DNA of 64,000 bases, taken from assembly GCA_031082125.1 (NCBI GenBank), contig JAVHLM010000010.1:62001-126000 (forward strand), in the 5' to 3' direction. Positions 8,156 to 15,474 of this stretch are shown piece by piece (the first letter of the stretch is position 1; each line of letters begins with the position of its first letter). The position numbers were made by a program, and so were the translations under genes. The DNA is from Candidatus Eremiobacterota bacterium (lineage in GTDB: Bacteria; Vulcanimicrobiota; CADAWZ01; Ess09-12). Below the pieces are notes generated by a model that saw nothing but the letters and a program-made list of their open reading frames with translations, made no database searches and was not told where the DNA came from.

Positions 8156-9232
8156 TCAGCCGCCGACGTCCAGGGCTATCACTTTTTTCAGCACGTGCTT
8201 TTCAGCATCGAAGACGAAGGCCGAGTCCTGGAGGCCGCCGCATATGCCGTACACCTTCTTCCCGTCGGGAGTGTAAGCGAGATCGCTTATGGGGTGCGTT
8301 CCAGGGTAGGTGATGGTCCTGATGATTTTTCCGCCCGCCGTGTCAATTACCGCAACGGGCCCCTTGGTGAGGGCCGTGTAAGGCTTTCGCACCACGTTGT
8401 TCACCGAGGCATAGAGGAGGGAGCCGTCAGGCTTCAGGGCGAGGCCCGCCGGTATCCCCTTCACCGCGATTTTTTCAGTGACCTTGTCGCTGGCCGTGTC
8501 AATGACGGTGACATATTCGCTTCCTGTATCAACCCTGGGGAGCTTTATCCCCTGGGGCGTCGTGACGGTATCCGCCGTCACCGCCGATGAATGGCCCACG
8601 TAGAGACGGCGGCCGTCAAAGGACACACAGAGGCTCTTGGGGTGCTTTCCGGCATCGATGGCTCCCGTTTTTTTACGGGTCTTCACGTCATAGACCTCCA
8701 CGGTGCTCGAAGCGATGAGGGATACGTAGGCTTTTTCCGAGTCGGGGGTAAAGGCCGTCATCACCGCGCCGGGGCAGGGGATTTTCTCCATGATGGCGCC
8801 ATTTTTGGGATTCATGACCATGAGGGGGAGCCTGAGGAGGCCCTTGCCGAACTCCCAGTAGGGCGGAGTGCACCACAGCTCGGTCCCGTCGGGCCTCAGG
8901 GCAAGGTGGTACTTTATGGTCTCCGAAGGCCACTTTTCTTTGACCTTGTGCTCTTTTCCCTCAATGACTTTTACGAGGGGCGAGGCGTCGCCGGCCGAGC
9001 AGTACACAAGCCCGGGCGCCGTCTTAAGGCGGGAAGCGAGGACCTCTTTCCAGTGTTCTCCAACTTTACCCGGACTTTCAGTGGGCCGGGCTCCCGGGGA
9101 CCCGGTGGAAAGTACCGGAGAAGAGGTGGCCGCAGGCGGCGGGGGAGAGATGCCCCCTGTGCCTCCGGGGGTGCATGAGAAAAGGTGGAATGCCAGCAGG
9201 AGAGCCGCGAGAAAACGAGGTGCCCTTCTCAT
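8156..9232 (-). CDS. YVTN beta-propeller lipoprotein, probably truncated by an in-frame TGA
   Basis: 358 residues. The start has a lipoprotein signal: MRRAPRFLAALLLAFHLFSC with the lipobox Cys at 20, then a Pro/Ser/Gly-rich linker. The body has repeated blades of the form VYDVKTRKKTGAIDAGKHP, YVTVIDTASDKVTEKI and VAVIDTAGGKIIRTITYPG, each about 45 residues. The last blade ends ALDVGG-stop, exactly where family members continue with PHDLAV, and that continuation lies downstream in the same frame. The protein is therefore probably missing its closing blade. Surface-anchored YVTN proteins often take part in binding or in redox loci; no specific role is visible. It ends 2 bp after the purine-salvage gene and may be its downstream operon partner. 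Confidence 0.8.
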   Translation of the reverse strand: MRRAPRFLAALLLAFHLFSCTPGGTGGISPPPPAATSSPVLSTGSPGARPTESPGKVGEHWKEVLASRLKTAPGLVYCSAGDASPLVKVIEGKEHKVKEKWPSETIKYHLALRPDGTELWCTPPYWEFGKGLLRLPLMVMNPKNGAIMEKIPCPGAVMTAFTPDSEKAYVSLIASSTVEVYDVKTRKKTGAIDAGKHPKSLCVSFDGRRLYVGHSSAVTADTVTTPQGIKLPRVDTGSEYVTVIDTASDKVTEKIAVKGIPAGLALKPDGSLLYASVNNVVRKPYTALTKGPVAVIDTAGGKIIRTITYPGTHPISDLAYTPDGKKVYGICGGLQDSAFVFDAEKHVLKKVIALDVGG

Positions 9233-9234
9233 CG

Positions 9235-10524
9235 CTAGTCACCTTCAAATTCCACGAGGTTGAAGACCTTGTACCCGGCATCCTCAAGCTTTTTCTTTCC
9301 CCCCAGGTCGGGGAGATCGACAATAAAGCAGCACTCGAGGATCTCGGCGCCCAGTTTCTTCAGGAGATTGCAGGCTGCCAGGGCCGTTCCCCCCGTGGCG
9401 ATGAGATCATCCACCAGGAGGACCCGGCTTCCCTTCTCCAGGGCGTCCTTGTGAATCTCTACCCTGTCCTTGCCGTATTCAAGGGTGTATTCTTCCGACA
9501 CGGTCTCGGCGGGGAGCTTTCCCGGCTTTCTTATGGGGATGAATCCCACCTTGAGCCTGTGGGCCAGCACCGACCCGACTATGAAGCCCCTCGATTCTAT
9601 CCCTGCCACGGCGTTGATCCCCATGTCCCTGTAGCGCGTGGAGAAGATATCTATCATGAGGTTGAATCCCTCGGGGTCCTTGAGAAGCGTCGTGATATCC
9701 CTGAACATGATGCCTTCCTTGGGCCAGTTGGGGATGGTCCTTATCTTTTCCGTGAGCTTCTCCTTGATGCCGGCGCGGCTCCTTACCTTGGGGATTGCGC
9801 TGATTATGAGCCTTGTCACCTTTTCCACGTTCTGGGCAAAGATGGCCAGGACGGCCTCCCAGGTGACGGGCTCTTCATCTTCTTTCCAGCAGTCATAGTC
9901 GGTGCTCATCGCTATGGCGGCATAGGGGATGCCGGCCTCGTTGGCAAGAATCGCCTCGGGAGCGATGCTCATGTTGATGACGTCGGCGCCCCACTGCCTG
10001 AACATATGGCTTTCAGCCCTCGTGGAGAAGCGGGGGCCTTCGATGGTGACGACGGTGCCTTTTTGATGGTATTTAAGCTTAAGCTCCCCGCAGGTCTCGT
10101 TCAGAATGTCTCTCAGCAGCTTTGAGAAAGGAGCGCTCATAGGCGCATGGATCGGCTCGTGGGGAAGGAAATCCTCGTAATAGGTGATTGCGCGATGCCT
10201 GGTGAAATCTATGAACTGGTCCAAAATCACCAGGTCGCCCCTTCCTATCTCATTGCGAAGGCTCCCGCAGGCCGTGGTGGCGATGATGTGGGTGCACCCG
10301 GCGGTTTTAAGGGCATCAATGTGAGCCCGGTAGTTCACCTGCGTGGGAGGAACGATGTGGCCGATACCGTGGCGGGCAAGGAGCGCCACCTGGACGCCTG
10401 ATATCATCCCTTCCTTGAGCAGGACGGGCCTCCCGTAGGGAGTTCTTACATAGGTATCTTTCGGGTTGCTGAGTATGTCGGGGTTGTCAAGCCCGCTGCC
10501 TCCTATGATGCCGATTTTAACCAT
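9235..10524 (-). CDS. mtnP-apt: Bifunctional S-methyl-5'-thioadenosine phosphorylase / adenine phosphoribosyltransferase fusion
   Basis: 429 residues with two complete enzymes. Residues 1 to about 248 are an MTA phosphorylase: IGIIGGSGL at the start, [32 protein letters not shown] and AMSTDYDCW. The DYD triplet is the mark of 6-aminopurine specificity, against the Asn of PNPs. Residues about 250-429 are [38 protein letters not shown] and the PRPP loop [18 protein letters not shown] releases adenine from MTA; APRT converts adenine and PRPP to AMP. One chain therefore performs two consecutive steps. Family members are normally separate proteins of about 260-290 and 170-180 residues. The divergent neighbour is a purine permease, which fits adenine salvage. 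Confidence 0.92.
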   Translation of the reverse strand: MVKIGIIGGSGLDNPDILSNPKDTYVRTPYGRPVLLKEGMISGVQVALLARHGIGHIVPPTQVNYRAHIDALKTAGCTHIIATTACGSLRNEIGRGDLVILDQFIDFTRHRAITYYEDFLPHEPIHAPMSAPFSKLLRDILNETCGELKLKYHQKGTVVTIEGPRFSTRAESHMFRQWGADVINMSIAPEAILANEAGIPYAAIAMSTDYDCWKEDEEPVTWEAVLAIFAQNVEKVTRLIISAIPKVRSRAGIKEKLTEKIRTIPNWPKEGIMFRDITTLLKDPEGFNLMIDIFSTRYRDMGINAVAGIESRGFIVGSVLAHRLKVGFIPIRKPGKLPAETVSEEYTLEYGKDRVEIHKDALEKGSRVLLVDDLIATGGTALAACNLLKKLGAEILECCFIVDLPDLGGKKKLEDAGYKVFNLVEFEGD

Positions 10525-10749
10525 CCTTATGCTCCTTCTCCAGGTTATAGGGTATTTTTTCCGCGCCCTGCCTCCTCCAAGGGCCGGGCGGCAGGACCTA
10601 GTATTTTCTTTTTTGCGCCATGCTTTTCCTTTTTTGCTTTTTTACCGGGGTATGACCCTCCTCCCCGGCACCGGGTGGCGGCGCCTTCACTGAAGGAAAA
10701 TCCAGCGGGGGGGGATAATTCTTCCTGGACATCACAGGAGGGGGAGACC

Positions 10750-12114
10750 ATGCTGGAAAAACTTTTTAAACTCGGCGAGAACGGGACAGACGTGAAGACG
10801 GAGGTCAGGGGAGGCATCGTGACCTTTCTTACCATGAGCTACATTATTTTCGTGAACCCCGCCATCCTCGCCGCCTTTAACAAGACCGGCATGGACTTCA
10901 ACGCCGTCATGGTGGCCACATGCATCTCGGCGGCGCTTGCCACGCTCATAATGGGCCTCTACGCGAACTATCCCATTGCCCAGGCGCCCCTGATGGGCGA
11001 AAACGCTTTTTTTGCCGCCACGGTCATCATGAGCATGGGAATCCCCTGGCAGGCGGCCCTTGGCGCCGTATTCATCTCGGGTCTCCTTTTCCTGCTCCTC
11101 ACCTTTGCCAGGGTCCGCGAGATAATCCTGGACTCCGTGCCTCAGGGCCTGAAATACTCGATAGCTGCGGGCATAGGTCTTTTCATCGCTTTCATAGGGC
11201 TCCAGCAGGGCGGCATCATCGTCGGCAACCCCGTCACCATGGTTTCCATGGGGTCTCTTATCGGGAGGCCGGCTCTCCTCACCATTGCGGGGATTATCAT
11301 CACAGGGACCCTGATGATCCGCAGAGTGAAGGGCGCCATACTCTGGGGGATGCTCATCTCCACCGTGATAGCCCTTGTGACGGGAATGGTCCAGCCTGAT
11401 ATGAAAAACGGCCTCCTCGGGGCCCTGGTCAGTGTCCCCCCTTCCCTTGAGCCCACCATGCTCAAGCTGGACCTGAAAGGGGCCCTCACGGTGACCATGA
11501 TCCCCGTCATCACCGTGTTCCTCTTCATGCTTCTTTTTGACACCGTGGGCACCCTTATCGGCGTAGCCCAGCCTGCGGGCCTCCTCAGGGATGGCAAGCT
11601 TCCCAGGGCGGACAAGGCACTTCTCTCCGATGCCGTTGCCACCTGTGCCGGCGCCCTGATGGGCACCTCAACGGTGTCGAGCTACATTGAGAGCGCCACG
11701 GGCATCTCCGAAGGGGCCCGGACAGGCCTTGCCAACATGGTCACGGGCCTTCTCTTTCTTGTCGCCCTTTTCTTCTCACCGCTTGTGCGCCTTATCGGAG
11801 GAGGCTGCGTGGAGAACGGCAATCCATTCAACCCCATAACGGCACCAGTCTTAATACTCGTGGGATGCCTCATGCTCACCAATATAAAGCATATCGATAC
11901 CGATGACTTTACCGAAACGATACCTGCCTTTCTCACCATCATGGCCACTCCCCTCACTTACAATATTGCCTATGGGCTCGCCCTGGGCTTCATCTCCTAC
12001 CCTGTGCTGAAGCTCCTCTCGGGGAGGGGCAGGGAAGTGAGCCCCGTGGTGTATATCACGGCAGTGATCCTGGCCTGCGGCCTCCTCTTCAAGGAGCTCT
12101 ACTTCAAAGGCTAG
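10750..12114 (+). CDS. NCS2/AzgA-family purine (adenine/hypoxanthine/guanine) permease
   Basis: 454 residues from the ATG at 10750, preceded by GGAGGGGGAG; a start at 10675 would add 25 residues without a ribosome site. The N-terminal TEVRGGIVTFLTMSYIIFVNP is the AzgA-branch hallmark. MGENAFFAATV follows around residue 80, then FDTVGTLIGVAQPAG near 265 and GTSTVSSYIESATGISEGARTG-type sequence near 305. About 12-14 membrane segments are expected. The family imports purine bases with protons. The gene starts 226 bp from the divergent MTAP-APRT gene, so imported adenine could feed that enzyme directly. No purine riboswitch could be recognised by eye in the 10525-10749 leader. Confidence 0.9.
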   Translation: MLEKLFKLGENGTDVKTEVRGGIVTFLTMSYIIFVNPAILAAFNKTGMDFNAVMVATCISAALATLIMGLYANYPIAQAPLMGENAFFAATVIMSMGIPWQAALGAVFISGLLFLLLTFARVREIILDSVPQGLKYSIAAGIGLFIAFIGLQQGGIIVGNPVTMVSMGSLIGRPALLTIAGIIITGTLMIRRVKGAILWGMLISTVIALVTGMVQPDMKNGLLGALVSVPPSLEPTMLKLDLKGALTVTMIPVITVFLFMLLFDTVGTLIGVAQPAGLLRDGKLPRADKALLSDAVATCAGALMGTSTVSSYIESATGISEGARTGLANMVTGLLFLVALFFSPLVRLIGGGCVENGNPFNPITAPVLILVGCLMLTNIKHIDTDDFTETIPAFLTIMATPLTYNIAYGLALGFISYPVLKLLSGRGREVSPVVYITAVILACGLLFKELYFKG

Positions 12115-12125
12115 AGGCGGGGAGC

Positions 12126-13226
12126 ATGAAAAAAGACATACCCACCAGTTCCCGGGAATATTACCGGCTCATCGAGCGTGACGGAGCCTTCCGCGCAGGG
12201 CTTGCCTCTCTCTGTGCCCCGCGCCAGATCACGTGGCATATCACTTACCGCTGCAACCTGGACTGCCTCCACTGCGGCGTGGCCTCCATGAACAGGAGCT
12301 GCACTTACACCGAAAGAGATGAGCTCACGTTCCGCGAGGTCTGCCGGATCATCGACGAGGGGGCCGCCTCAGGGGTGAAGTCGCTCTATTTCACTGGAGG
12401 AGAGCCCTTCATGAGGAGCGATATGCTGGATATCCTGAGATACAGCCGGCAAAAGGGCATGAAGACAGGGATGGTCTCAAACGGGACTCTCATTACCGGG
12501 AAGGTGGCTAGGGATCTCATGAGGCTCGAGATCGGCGAGATAATGGTAAGCCTTGACGGCGCCTCTCCCGCCACCTATGACGTCCTCAGGCAGCGGAAAG
12601 GTGCTTTCCGGAAGGCCCTGCGGGGGCTTGAGAACCTTGTGGAGGCAAAAAAGGTCTCGGGGAGCGGGACCATCGTATGCACCAATACGGTGCTGGTTAA
12701 GGACACCCTGGAAGAGCTCCCCGCCATTGCCGCCCTCTCCTGCCGGACAGGTGCCGATGAAGTGAGGGTGCAGCCCTATATTCCAGGTACCGAGCATGAC
12801 GGCAGGCTCATTTTCCGGGAAAGAGGCCATGTCCGCAGGATACTCAGGGAGTTTGAGAAGGCCGTGGCCCCCCCTGCATTCTGTGATCCCGACATGGTGG
12901 CCCAGGCTGCCCATCTTCTCGCCAGGGGAGAGCGCTTCGCGCCGCGGTGCATGGCGCCTTCCCTGTCAAGTTTTGTCACGCCGCCCGGCGAGGTGTATCC
13001 CTGCTGCTTTCTCTGCGAGTTGGGCGAGTTCCTTATGGGGAGCCTGAAGAGGGACTCCCTGGAGGCCATATGGGGAAAGAGGCTCTACAGCAAGCTCCGT
13101 GAGGATATGCTTGAGTGCCTCTCCTTCAGTCGCTGCAGAGCATGTGCGGCGCTCCCTGAGCTTGCAGGCCGGGATCTGCTGGAAGAAGCACTCAGGGAGC
13201 AGGCTCTGCCGTCGCCGGCGATATGA
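12126..13226 (+). CDS. Radical SAM/SPASM domain protein (peptide- or cofactor-modifying type)
   Basis: 366 residues. The radical SAM triad CNLDCLHC lies around residues 39-46, followed by LYFTGGEPFMRSD and VSLDGASPATYD. The C-terminal SPASM region has clustered cysteines: PRCMAPS, YPCCFLCELG, MLECLSFSRCRAC. SPASM enzymes bind auxiliary Fe-S clusters and most often act on ribosomal peptides or on PQQ-like or haem-like cofactors. The gene starts 11 bp after the permease (GGGGAGC before ATG) and its 3' end overlaps that of a convergent PqqD-family gene by 35 bp. A PqqD protein is the usual peptide chaperone for this enzyme class. No precursor peptide is adjacent, so the substrate is unknown. Confidence 0.85.
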   Translation: MKKDIPTSSREYYRLIERDGAFRAGLASLCAPRQITWHITYRCNLDCLHCGVASMNRSCTYTERDELTFREVCRIIDEGAASGVKSLYFTGGEPFMRSDMLDILRYSRQKGMKTGMVSNGTLITGKVARDLMRLEIGEIMVSLDGASPATYDVLRQRKGAFRKALRGLENLVEAKKVSGSGTIVCTNTVLVKDTLEELPAIAALSCRTGADEVRVQPYIPGTEHDGRLIFRERGHVRRILREFEKAVAPPAFCDPDMVAQAAHLLARGERFAPRCMAPSLSSFVTPPGEVYPCCFLCELGEFLMGSLKRDSLEAIWGKRLYSKLREDMLECLSFSRCRACAALPELAGRDLLEEALREQALPSPAI

Positions 13227-13491
13227 CGGCGAGATTTTTCTGCACCATGTCGCCTACCACCCTTATCACGTCCTGGCGCGCCTGGGACTCCTCGACGTCA
13301 TAGAGGGTGAGGACCTCGCCGACAAGAGAGGCCACCGTGCGGCTCCCGTCCAGGAGCTTCCAGAGATCTGCCGCCACGGCATTGAGAGAAAAGTAGCTTC
13401 CCTGGTCTATGTCCAGCAGGACCACCTCGTCATCAAGCTCGCTCCAGGCAATCTCCTCATTTCTGGCAACATACATCTCGTCTATCTCCAT
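13192..13491 (-). CDS. PqqD-family protein
   Basis: 99 residues. The pattern EVVLLDIDQGSYFSLNAVA, followed by DLWKLLDG, matches the PqqD fold, a small winged-helix-like domain that binds precursor peptides and delivers them to radical SAM enzymes. It starts at ATG 13491 with AAGGAGCG upstream, overlapping the end of the preceding glycosyltransferase gene. It is therefore the last gene of a methyltransferase-GT-GT-PqqD operon. Its 3' end overlaps the convergent SPASM radical SAM gene. The pairing of PqqD with glycosyltransferases on one strand and a SPASM enzyme on the other is uncommon. PqqD-like domains also occur without peptide substrates, so the function stays open. Confidence 0.85.
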   Translation of the reverse strand: MEIDEMYVARNEEIAWSELDDEVVLLDIDQGSYFSLNAVAADLWKLLDGSRTVASLVGEVLTLYDVEESQARQDVIRVVGDMVQKNLAVISPATAEPAP

Positions 13492-13494
13492 CCT

Positions 13495-15474
13495 TCACGC
13501 TCCTTTCGGGAATGCGGCAATCTCCCAGAGGCGCCGCGCCATTCTCTCCCCCGCGCTTCTTGAGTCCCATTCAGAATCCCCTTTATTCCGGGATTTCCAG
13601 GCTTTCCGCGCGATTTCATCACGGTGCTCAAAGGCAAAGCGCAGCATGGATCCCATTTTTTCAAGGGCAGAAATGCCTTCGAAAGCCATTTCAATGCCGG
13701 GACAGGGCATGCTGTCCCCCGCGGTGCTTATGGAGGGGAGGGCCGACGCCTTTGCTTCGAGAGCCGTGAGAAAACCCCAGGCAGTGGCGCCCTGATGGAC
13801 CAGGAGATGACCTGATGCGTAAAGCATCGGCCTTCGAGACGGCGGCGGGCTTCCCAGCACCACCGCCGCTGGGCTTTTTCTTCTCACTGTTCCCGCTCCC
13901 TGCAGGGGAGCAAGGTTTTCTGGAAGGCCCTCAGGCGGCCCATCCCATGCCACGGCGAGGAGCACCTTCTCAGCAGCGCCAAATTCTCTGAAATAGGCGC
14001 CGGCGGTGAGCTCGAGCCCTCCAGGGGAGCGCCCTTCAAAGGCTGCCAGGATTGTGAAATGGCCTGGCCATTCAAAAAGGGGCATCGAGGCGCCGGGCCT
14101 GAAGAGTGCCCTGTCCACGCCGGGCGCCATCACATGAAGGGGCTTCCCCCTCCAGGCCTTCTCAAAGCTTTTTCTGAGCTCCTCGGAGGGGACCCATACC
14201 TCATCGAGCCCCGCCAATCCCTCGGCTGAGAGAGCATCCCCGCCGGGAGGGACGTCAAGGTAGCCTATGGCATAGGGTTTTACCTCAGCTTTCATCACCG
14301 CTTCGGCACCGATGAGAAGTGATATGGTGCAGCTCCTGCCGGGGACAGGCGGCCTGACAAGAAACCCCCTGCGCGAGAGCTCCTGTTTCATCATAAATCC
14401 CATCCTGGCCGCCCAGGAGCTTCCGCCGGAAGGAAACGCCATCTCAAGCGGGATCCCTGTGAGCTGTTGTGAAGGGACAGGAGCGGGGGCGATGCGCTCC
14501 AGCAGAGAGTGCTGATGGGGAAGCTTCTGGGCCTCGCAGTGCATTCCCTCGGCGAATGAATAGTCGATGAGCCTGAGGCACTCCTGCTCAAGGCGCTCCT
14601 CTATGAGGAGCGAGGGCTTTTTTTTCATCAGCTCCCCGTAGCGGTCAACGTCGCTGAGAAGCCTCTCCCTCTCTGGCACAGTGAGAACCCTGAAGTACCT
14701 TCCTGTGAAAGCCAAAAGCGACGTCATGTTCCTGCTGAAACGGATTGAGTAGCGCCTTGAGAGCATTGCCGGGCTTGCCCTGAGCGCCCAAATGAAGAAC
14801 CTGCCCGTATTGAACTGGCTTCTTGCCGCCTCGCAGGCAGTAAGGGTCTTGTCATGCCACGCGAGGGCCTCCTCGTTGTAGATGAGGGGGAGATTGAGGA
14901 TGCTCCTGAGCCTGAAGCCGAACTCCGTGTCCTCGCACCCCACGCCGGTAAAGAGCTCCCTGAAGCCCCCCACCTTTTCCATGAGGACTCTTTCAAGCGA
15001 AAGATTGGCCGTCACTGCGTTGAATTCCATCACGTCGCCGTGGCGGTAAAGTGCATAGGAATAATCCATGATCTTCCTGGTGAGCATTCCCGTACCGGGG
15101 AGAGGGAGCACCTTCCCCATTACCATGCAGCGCTTCCGCTCGCCATGCATTTTCACATGGGCCGCTATCAGGCCGGCTGTAGCAATCACGTCGTCATCGA
15201 GAAAGAGAAGGTAGTTCCCCCCCGCCAGGGAGGCGCCCCTGTTCCGGGCCTTTGCGGGACCTCCCCTCCCTGTGGCGGTGTAGCGCATCCTGTAAGGCGT
15301 CGGGAGGCTTTTCACCATTTCCTTGGTGCCGTCGGTGCCGCCGTCATCGGCGACTATCACGTCAAAGCGGCTGAAAGGAAAGGTCTGGGCCCCGAGAGAG
15401 AGGAGGAGGCTCCTGAGCTTCTCTTTTCTCCCGCAGGTGGGGATGATGACCGTCACTTCCGGTGCCGCTCTCAT
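13495..15474 (-). CDS. Two-domain glycosyltransferase: GT2 domain plus degenerate GT-B domain
   Basis: 659 residues. Residues about 5-230 are a GT2 (GT-A fold) domain: VTVIIPTCGRKEKL, then VIVADDGGTDGTKE and the DxD-type metal motif LFLDDDVI. The C-terminal part (about 340-650) follows a GT-B plan, with DEVWVPSEELRKSF and MLRFAFEHRDEIARKAW. The donor-site motif is eroded, however: WGFLTALEAKASALPSI stands where an active paralogue has GEGFCLPALEALSLGRPVI. The second half may be inactive or serve only as a binding module. The stop codon overlaps the ribosome site of the PqqD gene, and the start overlaps the previous glycosyltransferase by 4 bp. Confidence 0.85.
   Translation of the reverse strand: MRAAPEVTVIIPTCGRKEKLRSLLLSLGAQTFPFSRFDVIVADDGGTDGTKEMVKSLPTPYRMRYTATGRGGPAKARNRGASLAGGNYLLFLDDDVIATAGLIAAHVKMHGERKRCMVMGKVLPLPGTGMLTRKIMDYSYALYRHGDVMEFNAVTANLSLERVLMEKVGGFRELFTGVGCEDTEFGFRLRSILNLPLIYNEEALAWHDKTLTACEAARSQFNTGRFFIWALRASPAMLSRRYSIRFSRNMTSLLAFTGRYFRVLTVPERERLLSDVDRYGELMKKKPSLLIEERLEQECLRLIDYSFAEGMHCEAQKLPHQHSLLERIAPAPVPSQQLTGIPLEMAFPSGGSSWAARMGFMMKQELSRRGFLVRPPVPGRSCTISLLIGAEAVMKAEVKPYAIGYLDVPPGGDALSAEGLAGLDEVWVPSEELRKSFEKAWRGKPLHVMAPGVDRALFRPGASMPLFEWPGHFTILAAFEGRSPGGLELTAGAYFREFGAAEKVLLAVAWDGPPEGLPENLAPLQGAGTVRRKSPAAVVLGSPPPSRRPMLYASGHLLVHQGATAWGFLTALEAKASALPSISTAGDSMPCPGIEMAFEGISALEKMGSMLRFAFEHRDEIARKAWKSRNKGDSEWDSRSAGERMARRLWEIAAFPKGA

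Noticed and set aside
8156-8158. TGA as selenocysteine or reassigned codon
   Set aside because: No hairpin after the TGA suggests a SECIS element, propeller blades do not use selenocysteine, and TGA is an ordinary stop in other genes of the window.
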